From the NCBI GenBank assembly GCA_007571315.1, contig RKRP01000133.1, forward strand, positions 1 to 51,414: a DNA stretch of 51,414 nt. The letters are read 5' to 3'. The notes under the pieces were generated by a model that worked only from the letters and a program-made list of their open reading frames with translations, had not been told where the DNA came from and did not search any database. Positions 31,823 to 40,951 of the stretch are shown here, in pieces (position 1 is the stretch's first letter; every line of letters begins with the position of its first letter). The position numbers and the translations under genes are program-made. The DNA is from Gammaproteobacteria bacterium. GTDB taxonomy: Bacteria; Pseudomonadota; Gammaproteobacteria; Steroidobacterales; Foliamicaceae.

Positions 31823-33538
31823 GTGGATGTAATGAGCTTCTTCAACGCGCTGAATGCGGTAATTTGGCACAACTGGATGCTCTACGCCGTGCTGGGCACC
31901 GGCGTGCTGTTTACGATCTGGAGCGGATTTTGCCAGTACCGCGCCCTTACCCACGGCGTGGCCATCACCCGCGGAAAGTATGACGACAAGGACCATCCCG
32001 GCGCCATTTCCCACTTTCAGGCGCTGTCCGCAGCCCTTTCCGCCACTGTTGGCCTCGGCAATATCGGCGGCGTGGCCCTGGCCATCAGCCTGGGAGGGCC
32101 GGGCGCCGTGTTCTGGATGTGGATCGTCGGGCTGTGCGGCATGGCGGTCAAACTTACGGAAGTAACGCTCACCATGCTGTACCGGGACACGGACGACCCC
32201 GAAAACCCGCACGGCGGCCCCATGATGGTGGTGGATCAGGGTGTGCCCGCCCGCTGGCCCAAATTGCGGCCCGCTGGAAAAGCGTTCGCCGTTATTTTCA
32301 GCATTTCGGTGATTGTTTCCGCGATTACCGGCGGCAATCTCTTCCAGGCCTGGAATGTGGGCGACGTAACCGAGAGCTATTTCGGAGTGCCCGCCTGGAT
32401 GTGCGGCCTGGCGCTTGCGGCAGCCACGGGGCTGGTGGTTATCGGCGGCATCCGGCGGATTGGGCAGGTGGCCTCGCGCCTCGTGCCTTTCATGGTTGTT
32501 TTGTATTTCCTGGGTTGCCTCGTGGTGCTGGGCCTGAGCTACGAGCAAATTCCTGAATCCTTCTCCCTGATCTTCCGCGGCGCCTTCTCTTCACTGGAAG
32601 GCGTGGGCGCGTTTATCGGCGGCACGGCCGGCTCCGCGTTCGTTTTCGGCATGAAGCGGGCACTCTTCTCGAGCGAAGCCGGACAAGGCTCTTCGCCGAT
32701 CGCGCACTCCGCGGCGCGCACCGACGAACCGGTGCGCGAAGGTCTTGTTGCGGCGCTGGAGCCCTTCATCGACACGCTGGTGGTGTGCACCATCACCGCC
32801 CTGGTGATTCTGAGCACGGGGCAATGGAAGCGCGGCCCGGAAGCGGAATTCCCCGCAGCGCCCGAGGTGGTGGCCGCGGAGGCTTCCGGCTGGTGGACGA
32901 TTGCGGAAACGATCCCGCCGCAACGGGCTGGCGGCGATTGGTCGGGCGGCGAGTCCGTATTCATGGTGGCGGTAGCGGATTACAACCCCGAAACGGACAA
33001 CAACCTGCGCAAGATACCGGGGGAAATTGAACGCGCTGCGAACGGGCAGGTTGAGATTCGCTGGCAGTCCATCAAGAGCGCGGTGGCTCCGGTATTGCGG
33101 GACAGCGGGATATTCGTGTCCTACGAGGGAGCGACGATGACGGCGCGGGCGCTGGATTCCGCCATTCCGGGGCTGGGCAAGTGGCTGGTCAGTCTGGCGG
33201 TGTGGCTGTTCGCTTTCTCCACCATCATTTCCTGGGGGTATTACGCGGAGCAGGCGGTGTGGTTCCTGGGCGCCCGCCAGACTGGCTTGATGATCTACAA
33301 GATAGGCTATTGCCTGCTGGCGCTGGTGGCGACGCTGGGCTGGCTGCAAACGGACGCGGAGCTGGATACGGTAACCACTCTGGGCGCCGGACTGATGCTG
33401 GTGGTGAACATGCCCATCCTGTGGCTGTTCGGCTGGCAGGCGATGCGCGCCTACAAGGAATACATCCGCAGGTTCACCAGCGGCCGAATGCAGCGCGGCC
33501 AGGGCGCGCCCACGCTGGAGCAGCTAACCCGCGGTTAG
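31823..33538 (+). CDS. AGCS-family sodium:alanine/glycine symporter with a large internal insertion
   Basis: An inner-membrane amino-acid:Na+ symporter. AGCS features include SATVGLGNIGGVALAISLGGPGAVFWMW near residues 73-100, FVFGMKRALFSSEAGQGSSPIAHSAA and FAFSTIISWGYYAEQA. The protein is 571 residues, about 100 longer than usual. The excess lies between ALVILSTGQW (about 335) and SAIPGLGKW (about 450) as a hydrophilic segment with charged phrases such as NPETDNNLRKIPGEIER. The GTG at 31823 is used, and an ATG three codons later is possible. Hairpin B follows 7 bp after the stop. Confidence 0.9.
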   Translation: MDVMSFFNALNAVIWHNWMLYAVLGTGVLFTIWSGFCQYRALTHGVAITRGKYDDKDHPGAISHFQALSAALSATVGLGNIGGVALAISLGGPGAVFWMWIVGLCGMAVKLTEVTLTMLYRDTDDPENPHGGPMMVVDQGVPARWPKLRPAGKAFAVIFSISVIVSAITGGNLFQAWNVGDVTESYFGVPAWMCGLALAAATGLVVIGGIRRIGQVASRLVPFMVVLYFLGCLVVLGLSYEQIPESFSLIFRGAFSSLEGVGAFIGGTAGSAFVFGMKRALFSSEAGQGSSPIAHSAARTDEPVREGLVAALEPFIDTLVVCTITALVILSTGQWKRGPEAEFPAAPEVVAAEASGWWTIAETIPPQRAGGDWSGGESVFMVAVADYNPETDNNLRKIPGEIERAANGQVEIRWQSIKSAVAPVLRDSGIFVSYEGATMTARALDSAIPGLGKWLVSLAVWLFAFSTIISWGYYAEQAVWFLGARQTGLMIYKIGYCLLALVATLGWLQTDAELDTVTTLGAGLMLVVNMPILWLFGWQAMRAYKEYIRRFTSGRMQRGQGAPTLEQLTRG

Positions 33539-33545
33539 CCGCATA

Positions 33546-33685
33546 TTGCCTTTGGGCGGGCATCTTTTCCGTCCCCTCCTCTCGGCGGGGCGTCAACGGC
33601 AGGATAGCCGTTGCCGAGCCCCAGGGATGGGTTCATGCGTCCCCGCCGAGAGGAGGGGACGGAAAAGATGCCCGCCCAAAGGCAA
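33546..33685 (+). repeat. Large intergenic hairpin element, copy B (family 1, perfect 45-bp arms)
   Basis: Arms 33546-33590 and 33641-33685 are perfect inverted repeats of 45 bp around a 50-nt loop. The loop is nearly the same as in copy A. Where it differs in the inner stem (CAACGGC/GCCGTTG versus CGGCGGC/GCCGCCG) both sides change together, preserving pairing. It lies 7 bp after the symporter stop and is convergent with the MFS gene end. The 190-bp intergenic space contains nothing else that I can support. Confidence 0.9.
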
Positions 33686-33728
33686 CATTCAGGGCAGCCG
33701 CCGGCATCCTGATCGCAATCGCTAGCGA

Positions 33729-34931
33729 TTATTTTCGGGAAGGCGCGGCGCTGCGGCGGACCGCCCGCCGCAGGCTGCCGGCGCGGCTGGCCACGCAAGC
33801 CAGCGTGAGCGCGCAGAACAACAGCACGCAATAAACCATTGGGTAAGGCGTGTCGATGAGCACGGTTCCCACCAGCTGCATCCCGATTGCACCGAACACA
33901 TGCTGCAAAAAAGCGGTGATGGCCGAAGCGGTGCCGGCGTGCGGGCCGGCGCTGGTGAGCGACCCGGCCTGCGCATTTGGCATGAAGATTCCCGACGCGA
34001 ACGCCCAGGGTGCCATTCCAATGAACAGCACCGTGAGGCTCCATTCCCAGTAGTAGAGCATCGCCAGCAGCGCCACGGCGGCTGCGGTGGTGAGCGTCAT
34101 GCCCAGCATCATGGAGCCGTTCACGCCCAGCCGGGGCCCAAGCCACATTGAACTCATGGTGCCGAAGAAGTAGAAGGAGCTCACTGCCATGGTCCACAGC
34201 CCGTATGTGGTGGGGCTGTGGCCGAGCATGGTTTCCACCACATGCGGCGCGCCGGAGCCGAAACAATAGTAGCCGCCCACGATCATGCCGGTGGCGAACG
34301 CATAGCGCAGGAAACGCGGATTGCCCAGCAGTGCGCGGAACGCCCGGCGGTTGCCGGCCTTTTTGGGCGCGAAGGTTTCCCTGATTCGCGCGAACATGGC
34401 CAGCAGCGCCACGAAGAATGCCGCGAGGAATATGAAGATGCTGCGCCACCCAAAGCTCTCGGTCAGGTATCCGCTCAAGGCCGGCGCCGCCATGGGCCCC
34501 ACCATCATCGCCATGGTCAGTATGGCCAGCATTCGCGGCAGCCGTTTCTGACCGAAGGCGTCCCGCAGCATGACCCGCGCCAGCGTAATGCAGCCCGCAG
34601 CGCCCAGCCCCTGCAGGCAGCGGCCGGTAATCAGCGTTTCCACGTTGGGAGAAAAAATGCACACCACGCTGCCGGCGCATAGCAGCAGCAGGGCGCCCAG
34701 AAGGGGCGGACGGCGGCCGAAGCGATCGGCCAGAGGCCCGTAGATCAAAACGGCCGGTGCCAGGATCAGCGTGGCCAGGGAGGTGGTGAACTGGGCCAGT
34801 TCGCGGGAAATCAAAAAATCGGCTTCAAGCGACGGAAGGGCTGGAAACAGGATGGTGAGCGACATGGGTCCGCTCATGGTGATGAGCGCCAGCACGGTCA
34901 CCAGGTTGCGTTCGGAGCGCGTAAGCGGCAC
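33729..34931 (-). CDS. MFS transporter, Bcr/CflA-type drug efflux family
   Basis: Twelve hydrophobic segments over 400 residues place it in the major facilitator superfamily. YGPLADRFGRRPPLL after helix 2 is the conserved MFS motif A, and the N-terminal ITMSGPMSLTILFPALPSLEADF plus GRCLQGLGAAG fit the Bcr/CflA proton-driven drug exporters. The start ATG at 34931 is the natural one. It lies 57 bp downstream of prs on the same strand, where many gammaproteobacteria have rplY, so the usual prs-rplY-pth block is interrupted or rearranged here. Substrate unknown. Confidence 0.88.
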   Translation of the reverse strand: MPLTRSERNLVTVLALITMSGPMSLTILFPALPSLEADFLISRELAQFTTSLATLILAPAVLIYGPLADRFGRRPPLLGALLLLCAGSVVCIFSPNVETLITGRCLQGLGAAGCITLARVMLRDAFGQKRLPRMLAILTMAMMVGPMAAPALSGYLTESFGWRSIFIFLAAFFVALLAMFARIRETFAPKKAGNRRAFRALLGNPRFLRYAFATGMIVGGYYCFGSGAPHVVETMLGHSPTTYGLWTMAVSSFYFFGTMSSMWLGPRLGVNGSMMLGMTLTTAAAVALLAMLYYWEWSLTVLFIGMAPWAFASGIFMPNAQAGSLTSAGPHAGTASAITAFLQHVFGAIGMQLVGTVLIDTPYPMVYCVLLFCALTLACVASRAGSLRRAVRRSAAPSRK

Positions 34932-34988
34932 GCGGCCTACTCCCGGGTGCCCGAACAGGGCTGTCTCACACCCCTGGAAACGGGTTTG

Positions 34989-35960
34989 CTAGTCGAGATA
35001 AAGGGAGCTGACCGATTCATCCAGGCTGATTCTTCGCGTGGTTTCGGCCAGTAGTTCGGCGACGCTGAGCTGGCGTATTTTTTCGCATGCGCGAGCCTCG
35101 TCCGACAGCGGGATGGTGTCGGTGACCACCAGCTCGGCAAGGTCCGATTTCGTTATCCGCTCCAGGGCCTTGCCGCTTAGCACCGGGTGCGTAATGTAGG
35201 CCACCACTTCCAGGGCGCCCTCTTCCAGCAGGGTGCTGGCCGCCTGGCAAAGCGTGCCGGCTGTGTCGATCATGTCGTCGATCAAAACACACACCTTGCC
35301 GCGCACTTCGCCGATAATGTTCATAGCCTCGGCCACGTTGGGCTTGGGCCGGCGCTTGTCGATGATGGCCAGGTCGGTGTTGTCGAGGCGCCGCGCCAGC
35401 GCCCGGGCCCGGACCACCCCGCCCACATCCGGAGACACTACCACCACGTCCTGCTCCAGCCGCTTCCAGGCATCCGCCAGCAGAACGGGCGAGGCATAGA
35501 CGTTATCCACGGAAATGGAAAAGAACCCCTGGATCTGGTCGGCGTGCAAATCCACCGTCACCAGGTGATCAATGCCTGAGGCGCCAATCATTTGCGCCAC
35601 CGCCTTGGCGGATATTGGCGCCCGCACCGCGCGCGAGCGGCGGTCCTGCCGGGAATAACCGAAATACGGAATCACGGCGGTGATGCGGTGCGCGGAAGCG
35701 CGCCGGCAGGCGTCGGCCAGCAGGATCAACTCCATGAGATTGTCGTTAACCGGCGGGCAGGTCGATTGCACGATGAACACGTCCCGCCCGCGGATGTTGT
35801 CGAGCACTTCCACGCTGATTTCGCCGTCGCTGAAGCGCTCCACTTGCGCGCGGCCCATCCGCACGCCTAGGGCGCGCGCTATCGACGAAGCAAGGCCCGG
35901 CGTGGCGTTGCCGGCCAGAATCTCGATTTTCGGCAATTCGTAGCTGCGCGTTTCGGTCAT
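34989..35960 (-). CDS. prs: Ribose-phosphate pyrophosphokinase
   Basis: Prs makes PRPP from ribose 5-phosphate and ATP for nucleotide, histidine and tryptophan synthesis. The family sequence is clear: [66 protein letters not shown] and the PRPP loop [13 protein letters not shown]. 323 residues is slightly longer than E. coli. tRNA-Gln lies immediately upstream on the same strand, a linkage also found in other gammaproteobacteria. Confidence 0.96.
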   Translation of the reverse strand: MTETRSYELPKIEILAGNATPGLASSIARALGVRMGRAQVERFSDGEISVEVLDNIRGRDVFIVQSTCPPVNDNLMELILLADACRRASAHRITAVIPYFGYSRQDRRSRAVRAPISAKAVAQMIGASGIDHLVTVDLHADQIQGFFSISVDNVYASPVLLADAWKRLEQDVVVVSPDVGGVVRARALARRLDNTDLAIIDKRRPKPNVAEAMNIIGEVRGKVCVLIDDMIDTAGTLCQAASTLLEEGALEVVAYITHPVLSGKALERITKSDLAELVVTDTIPLSDEARACEKIRQLSVAELLAETTRRISLDESVSSLYLD

Positions 35961-35989
35961 GGACTGTGTCGCGGTGAATACCCTCGGGT

Positions 35990-36064
35990 TGGCTGGGGCG
36001 GCAGGATTCGAACCTGCGCATCACGGGATCAAAACCCGTTGCCTTACCGCTTGGCTACGCCCCA
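35990..36064 (-). tRNA. tRNA-Gln (anticodon UUG)
   Basis: On the minus strand the acceptor TGGGGCG pairs with CGCCCCA, the anticodon loop reads TTTTGAT with anticodon TTG between a perfect ACGGG/CCCGT stem, and the T-loop has GGTTCGAATCC. CCA is encoded. It is directly upstream of prs. Confidence 0.95.
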
Positions 36065-36166
36065 ATGCGCCGGGAACTTTATTGTCTTGCCGCGCGCCCG
36101 CGCCTGTCAATGTTCGGAAATGGGCGCACGCTGCCATAATAGGCGCGAGGTTGCGGCGGCGCGCGA

Positions 36167-36736
36167 ATGCGCAAGATTGCGTTTTTACAAGTATTGGCGT
36201 TGCGGCGGGCGGTGTTGCTTGCCGGTCTGCTGGCGGCGGCTCCGGCGGGCGCGCAGGTCAACATTGATGCTTATCGGGATTACTTCCTGGTGGGCCGCTT
36301 CGGCGAGGTTTGCACCATGTGCGAAGTAGTTGTGCTGTGCGAGGAGGGAAGCGCGCCGCCCGAGGCCCGGGGTGTTCCTTCCGGCGGCAATTTCACCCTC
36401 TATCATCTCCAAACCCGCACCTTCTGGTCGCAGGTTTCCACAATCTGGGAATGGTTCATTTCCAATTTCACGCCCGCCGACCTGGCCCAGCGCGGCCACA
36501 CCCGCCCGGTGCATGTTTATTCCGTAACCGGCGGCGACTGGTCGGCCAGGGAGGTGATTGAGGGCCGGCTGGCGCTTAATCCGGGAGTGCTGGAGTTCGG
36601 GGCCTGGCGCATTGATCGCGTCAGCCGCGCCTGGCTGCGCGCCGACACTGGCGAGGCTGCGGGCTACTGCGCCCGGCTGCCCTTATGGGATGCGCTGGAG
36701 AGCATCCAGGCCAACGCGCCGGGTAACGAGCAGTGA
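36167..36736 (+). CDS. Small exported protein of unknown function
   Basis: The 189-residue product has an N-terminal signal peptide ending near AGAQ (about residue 29). The mature domain has the phrase FGEVCTMCEVVVLCEEG, a Cys-x2-Cys followed by another Cys, and a late Cys in AAGYCARL. I do not recognise the family. The stop overlaps the GTG of the next gene (GTGA), so the two are translationally coupled; the DoxX-like membrane partner suggests a small envelope redox or respiratory function, but this is inference. Confidence 0.6.
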   Translation: MRKIAFLQVLALRRAVLLAGLLAAAPAGAQVNIDAYRDYFLVGRFGEVCTMCEVVVLCEEGSAPPEARGVPSGGNFTLYHLQTRTFWSQVSTIWEWFISNFTPADLAQRGHTRPVHVYSVTGGDWSAREVIEGRLALNPGVLEFGAWRIDRVSRAWLRADTGEAAGYCARLPLWDALESIQANAPGNEQ

Positions 36737-37251
36737 GCCGGGCGATTCAGGAATTCCGGCAGGTATGGAAGCGGGGCTGGATAAAGGCCCACCCGGTTCG
36801 CTTCGCCGGCATGCAGCTGCACCTGCTCTTCAGGACGCTGTTCGCGATCTTCTGGCTGGCCGCGGGCATCAACAAGATCGTCAAGGACTGGCTCACCAGC
36901 GACATTCTCAAGGAAATCTTTCTGGAACGCTTGACGGAAATGCCGCCGGATGCCTTTGCGTCGCTTTTCCTGCAATGGTTCGCGCTGCCGCTGTACGGCC
37001 TGGTGGCCTGGGTGATTACCTGGGGCGAGATTTATTCGGCGCTGGGCTTGCTGCTGGGATTCACAACCCGCATTGCCGCCGCCGTCAGCCTGTTTATCCT
37101 GTGCGGCTTTGCCGCGGGCGGCTACTACGACGCTTCGCTGATTCCGTTCTTCATTCTCACCGCCGTGTTTCTATGGTGGCCGTCCGGCCTATGGCTGGGA
37201 ATCGACCGGCCGCTGGCCAAGCGCTACCCCGCAAGCCGCTGGTTCCGCTGA
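36733..37251 (+). CDS. DoxX-like inner-membrane protein
   Basis: The protein has four hydrophobic segments over 172 residues: LFRTLFAIFWLAAGINKIVKDW, LPLYGLVAWVITWGEIYSALGLLLG, IAAAVSLFILCGFAAGGYY and IPFFILTAVFLWWPSGLWLG. This is the DoxX/DoxD layout with the typical helix-1 FxxAGxxKI pattern. The GTG start overlaps the upstream stop by four bases. The family includes thiosulfate:quinone oxidoreductase subunits and many unassigned proteins; no specific reaction can be given. Confidence 0.72.
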   Translation: MSRAIQEFRQVWKRGWIKAHPVRFAGMQLHLLFRTLFAIFWLAAGINKIVKDWLTSDILKEIFLERLTEMPPDAFASLFLQWFALPLYGLVAWVITWGEIYSALGLLLGFTTRIAAAVSLFILCGFAAGGYYDASLIPFFILTAVFLWWPSGLWLGIDRPLAKRYPASRWFR

Positions 37252-37324
37252 ACGCAGCGCGGATGCGGCGCACGCATGACAGCGCGCCAGAATCGCGGCG
37301 CGTGAGCGGCGTGAGCACTGAGGA

Positions 37325-37400
<76 letters not shown>

Positions 37401-37467
37401 TTGGGGAAAGCGAGCGGATTATAGCGTTGCGCGAACCTGCCCACGCTCCCGCATGCAGCGGTGCTCC

Positions 37468-37740
37468 TCACTCGGAGGGCGGCCGGTAGCCTTCGGGCAT
37501 CCGCGCTCCATCGCCGAAGAAGAAAGCTTCCATCTGCTGCTCCAGGAATTTGCGCGCGGCGGGCTCGATGGGCGTAAGCCGGTATTCGTTGATTAGCATG
37601 GTCTGGTGAGAGAGCCACTGCCGCCATGCCTGCCGGGAAACGTTCTCGAAGATGCGCTGGCCCAGTTCGCCGGGGTAGGGGGGGCGCGGCAGGCCCTCCG
37701 CCTCCGTTCCCAGCATCACGCATTGCACCGTTCGGGTCAT
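37468..37740 (-). CDS. yggX: Fe(II)-trafficking/oxidative protection protein YggX
   Basis: A 90-residue match to Ygg[32 protein letters not shown] with the conserved Cys7, then [21 protein letters not shown] and [12 protein letters not shown]. YggX protects iron-sulfur clusters and handles labile iron. It follows mutY on the same strand, the mutY-yggX pairing found in many gammaproteobacteria and sensible because MutY carries a 4Fe-4S cluster. A run of seven G lies within the gene. Confidence 0.95.
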   Translation of the reverse strand: MTRTVQCVMLGTEAEGLPRPPYPGELGQRIFENVSRQAWRQWLSHQTMLINEYRLTPIEPAARKFLEQQMEAFFFGDGARMPEGYRPPSE

Positions 37741-37800
37741 GCTTCAGGGATTGTGCAAGAGCCACGCTCCGCGGTCAACGCGAAGATGACGAAGACGCGC

Positions 37801-38835
37801 TCATGCAACATCAAGGCTGTTGAGGAGGCGGCGAATGGGCGCGGGCAAGCCCAGGGGCTGGTTTCCGGTGTGCCAGAGCCAGGTGTCCGCTTCCCGAAGC
37901 TTGCGGCTGCTGCCGGCGAGCAGGAACTCAACCGGCCGGATTTCCAGTGCGAAGTGACTGAAGCCGTGCCGTATTGGCGGCAGTTCGCCGATGAATTTTG
38001 CGGAAACACCCAGGACTCGCGCGCGCCAGGCCGCGGGATCTTCGTTGTCGTTCAGGACAGGCAGGCTCCATAACCCCGCCCATATGCCGACCGGCGGGCG
38101 GCGCTCAAGCAGCACCGCCCCGTCTGAACGTCTAACCAGGGCCATGGAGCAGCATTTCAGCGGTCGCCGTCTGGCCTTGCGCGGCGCGGGGATTGTGGAT
38201 GTCTTACCCAGTAGCCGCGCCCGGCAGTTGGCACCCAGGGGGCAGGAATCGCAGCGCGGCCGGCGCTGGCGGCACACGGCGGCGCCCAGGTCCATGATCG
38301 CCTGCGTGTAGTCCTGCGTTCTCTCCGCAGGCGTGTTGGATTCGGCCAGCTCCCAAAGCGTCCTGTTGACGGCGGATTTGCCGGGCCAACCCTCCACCGC
38401 GTAGAACCGGGCGAGAACGCGCCGCGCGTTTCCATCGAGGATTGCGTGCCGCTGTCCATGCGCCTGGGCGAGAATCGCTCCGGCCGTGGAACGCCCGATG
38501 CCCGGCAGCGCCACGAGCTGGTCGACTTCCTTCGGCAGCCTGCCACCGTAACGTTGAACAACGATCTTGGCGGCCTGCATCAGGTTGTGGGCGCGGGAGT
38601 AATAGCCCAGCCCGGCCCAAATGGCCAGCACCGAGTTCTCGCTGGCTTCCGCCAGCGCCTCAATGCGCGGAAAGGCTTGCACGAACCGCTCGTAATAGGG
38701 TTTGACGGTTTCCACCCGGGTTTGTTGCAGCATGATTTCAGCAACCCATACGCGGTACGGGTTGCGTTGGCGCTGCCAGGGAAGGTCCTTGCGCCCGTGC
38801 TTATCCCACCAGGCCAGGAGTTGGGGGGCGATCAT
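37801..38835 (-). CDS. mutY: Adenine DNA glycosylase
   Basis: MutY removes adenine mispaired with 8-oxoguanine. Present are WVAEIMLQQTRVETV with the catalytic Glu, the helix-hairpin-helix LPGIGRSTAGAIL, the catalytic Asp in LDGNARRVL, and the iron-sulfur ligands in CRQRRPRCDSCPLGANC (C-x6-C-x2-C-x5-C). The C-terminal NUDIX-like domain (ALVRRSDGAVLLERRPPVGIWAGLWSLP) reads the 8-oxoG. I chose the ATG at 38835 (MIAPQLLAWW), giving 344 residues and a 35-bp overlap with the upstream exporter gene; an earlier ATG (38898) overlaps more. The overlap ties expression to the microcin export genes. Confidence 0.94.
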   Translation of the reverse strand: MIAPQLLAWWDKHGRKDLPWQRQRNPYRVWVAEIMLQQTRVETVKPYYERFVQAFPRIEALAEASENSVLAIWAGLGYYSRAHNLMQAAKIVVQRYGGRLPKEVDQLVALPGIGRSTAGAILAQAHGQRHAILDGNARRVLARFYAVEGWPGKSAVNRTLWELAESNTPAERTQDYTQAIMDLGAAVCRQRRPRCDSCPLGANCRARLLGKTSTIPAPRKARRRPLKCCSMALVRRSDGAVLLERRPPVGIWAGLWSLPVLNDNEDPAAWRARVLGVSAKFIGELPPIRHGFSHFALEIRPVEFLLAGSSRKLREADTWLWHTGNQPLGLPAPIRRLLNSLDVA

Positions 38836-40951
38836 CCGCCAAATTGTAGGCGGCTGCCCCGCCATTGCCTGATGACAGGCGCAGCACCTGATCGGCATGG
38901 CGCAGTATGGCCGGACGGTGGGCGGCGCACACTACGGTTACGTCGAGATTCTTGAGCATCTGCACCACCCGCTCCTCGGTTGCGGGGTCCAGGTGGCTGG
39001 TGGCCTCGTCGAGTATCAGCGCGCGCGGGCGGCGATACAGCGCTCTCGCCAGCAGGATTCTCTGCGCCTGGCCGCCCGACAGATTGGAACCCATGTCGCC
39101 AATCTGGCTGGCCATGCCCATGGGGAATTGTCGAATTTCCGCGTCCATGGCCGCCAGGCGAGCAACTTCCTCAATCAGTTCGGCATCCGGCGCCGGGTCG
39201 AAGAAACTGATATTCTCGGCGATGCTGCCTCGGAACAGCACGTCGCCCTGCAGCACAAGGCCCAGTTGCCGGCGATACTCGCGGCGCTGAAGCCTTTCCA
39301 CTTCCGTTCCGTCTGCCAGAAGCCTTCCCTCCGTAGGTGTTTCCAGGCCCGCCAGAAGTTTGAGAAAAGTGCTCTTGCCGCAGCCGGATGGCCCTGTCAG
39401 CACCACCAGCTGGCCCGGTTCAATACGGCAGGAAAATTTGCGCAGCACGAATCCCTCGTTGCCGCTGTAGGCAAATCCCATTCCCTGCGCCTCGAACGCG
39501 CCATCAAGCCGGCCAACCGGCAAGCCATCCTCCGGTTCGGCCTCGTGCTCCACGATATCCCCCAGCCGCTCGGCATGCAGCCGCAGCATGTAAGCCTGTT
39601 GAAACAGCGCAATAAGCGCACTGAGGGCCGCGCTGAACCGGCCGCGCAGCGACATGAAGGCAAACAGCGCGCCGAGCGTGATCTGACCATTAAACAGCGC
39701 CAGCACCCCAACGCCCAGAAACGCGATCTGCTCGGCTTCCCCAAGCGCGCTCAGCCCGGCGCCGGACCACATGCCTATGCGCGCGCTGCGCACATTCAGG
39801 TTGAGCTTATCGACCAGGTGCGTTTGCCAAACCGTGAGGCGCTCGCTCTCGCCGGCCAGCGCCTTTACCGTTTCGCTTCCGCGAAGCGATTCCAGCATCG
39901 CTGAACTCTGCTTCGCCCCCGCCACCAGCCCGTCCCGCGACAACCGTCTCTGCGCGGGAAGAACGCTCCACACCAACCCGGCGCGAAGCGCCAGCCCGGC
40001 CAGGCTGATCATCATCAGGACCGGGCTGTAGATCAGCATCACCACGCCTGCAAGAGTTACCTTGAGCAGATTGATAATGCCTGTGACCACCGAGCCTGTC
40101 GCGAACTGGATGATGGGCGCCAGCGATTGCATGCGCGAGACTACATCGCCCACATGCCGCTCCCGGAAGAAGCGCGCCGGCAGGCTGAACAGCCGCCGGG
40201 TTAGATTGCGGGAGGTTTGCAGGGAAATCGAGGTGGATAGCCAAATTCCAATCCAGCCCTGGAGCAGTTGCAGCGGGATTGTTACCGCCGCCAGCAGCGC
40301 CATGGCGATCAGCATGGAGCGCAGCAATTCGGAATCCTGGGATGTGGTTACTTCGTCGATCAGGATTTGCGAAAGTATGGGTGGCGCCAGGCTGAGTATC
40401 TGCATCGCCAGCGCAATCAGGGTGAGGCCGGACAGCGTGCGCGCGAGACCGTCGAATGAACGGGCTATGGACTTGAGCGGCAGCGCGCCACGCAAGTCGG
40501 AGCGCCTGAAATTCGCGTGCGGGGCGAGTTCCAGCGCCACGCCCGTAAAGCGTTCGTCGAGTTGCGCAACGCGCCACCAGCGGCGCTCGCCCGCAGGGTC
40601 GAGGATCAGCGCGCGCTGCTTGCGGACTTTCTCCAGCACAACATAGTGGTCCAGATTCCAGTGCAGGATGCAGGGAACCTTGAGCTGCGCAAACTCTTCC
40701 AGTTCCAGCCTGAGCGGCCGTCCGCTCAGGCCCAGTTTTTCGGCGGCATCCATCAGCGCTTGCAACGTGTGTCCGCGTCCCGCTCCGCCGGCGCGGGCGC
40801 GGGTTGTGGTCAAGTTCATGCGCAGTCCGTGAAAGTCGGCGATCATCGCCAGACAGGCCAGCCCGCACTCGGACTGCTGGTGCTGGGGAATGTGCCGCAG
40901 CCTCCTGGGGCGGCCGATGGCGGCATCAAACGCCTGCTTGAACGTCGGCAA
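38801..40951 (-). CDS. Peptidase-containing ABC exporter (CvaB-like, C39 peptidase)
   Basis: This is a bacteriocin processing-and-export transporter. The N-terminal C39 peptidase has the catalytic Cys29 in QQSECGLACL, His102 in WNLDHYVVL and Asp118 in LILDPAGE, the triad that cuts after double-glycine leaders. Six hydrophobic segments follow (about 160-450). The ATPase has Walker A GPSGCGKST (520-528), signature LSGGQ (624-628) and Walker B ALILDEATSHLD. At 716 residues it is full length. It overlaps the HlyD-like gene by 26 bp and mutY by 35 bp. With two double-glycine precursors upstream it forms a complete class II microcin-type export module; TolC would be encoded elsewhere. Confidence 0.92.
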   Translation of the reverse strand: MPTFKQAFDAAIGRPRRLRHIPQHQQSECGLACLAMIADFHGLRMNLTTTRARAGGAGRGHTLQALMDAAEKLGLSGRPLRLELEEFAQLKVPCILHWNLDHYVVLEKVRKQRALILDPAGERRWWRVAQLDERFTGVALELAPHANFRRSDLRGALPLKSIARSFDGLARTLSGLTLIALAMQILSLAPPILSQILIDEVTTSQDSELLRSMLIAMALLAAVTIPLQLLQGWIGIWLSTSISLQTSRNLTRRLFSLPARFFRERHVGDVVSRMQSLAPIIQFATGSVVTGIINLLKVTLAGVVMLIYSPVLMMISLAGLALRAGLVWSVLPAQRRLSRDGLVAGAKQSSAMLESLRGSETVKALAGESERLTVWQTHLVDKLNLNVRSARIGMWSGAGLSALGEAEQIAFLGVGVLALFNGQITLGALFAFMSLRGRFSAALSALIALFQQAYMLRLHAERLGDIVEHEAEPEDGLPVGRLDGAFEAQGMGFAYSGNEGFVLRKFSCRIEPGQLVVLTGPSGCGKSTFLKLLAGLETPTEGRLLADGTEVERLQRREYRRQLGLVLQGDVLFRGSIAENISFFDPAPDAELIEEVARLAAMDAEIRQFPMGMASQIGDMGSNLSGGQAQRILLARALYRRPRALILDEATSHLDPATEERVVQMLKNLDVTVVCAAHRPAILRHADQVLRLSSGNGGAAAYNLADDRPPTPGLVG

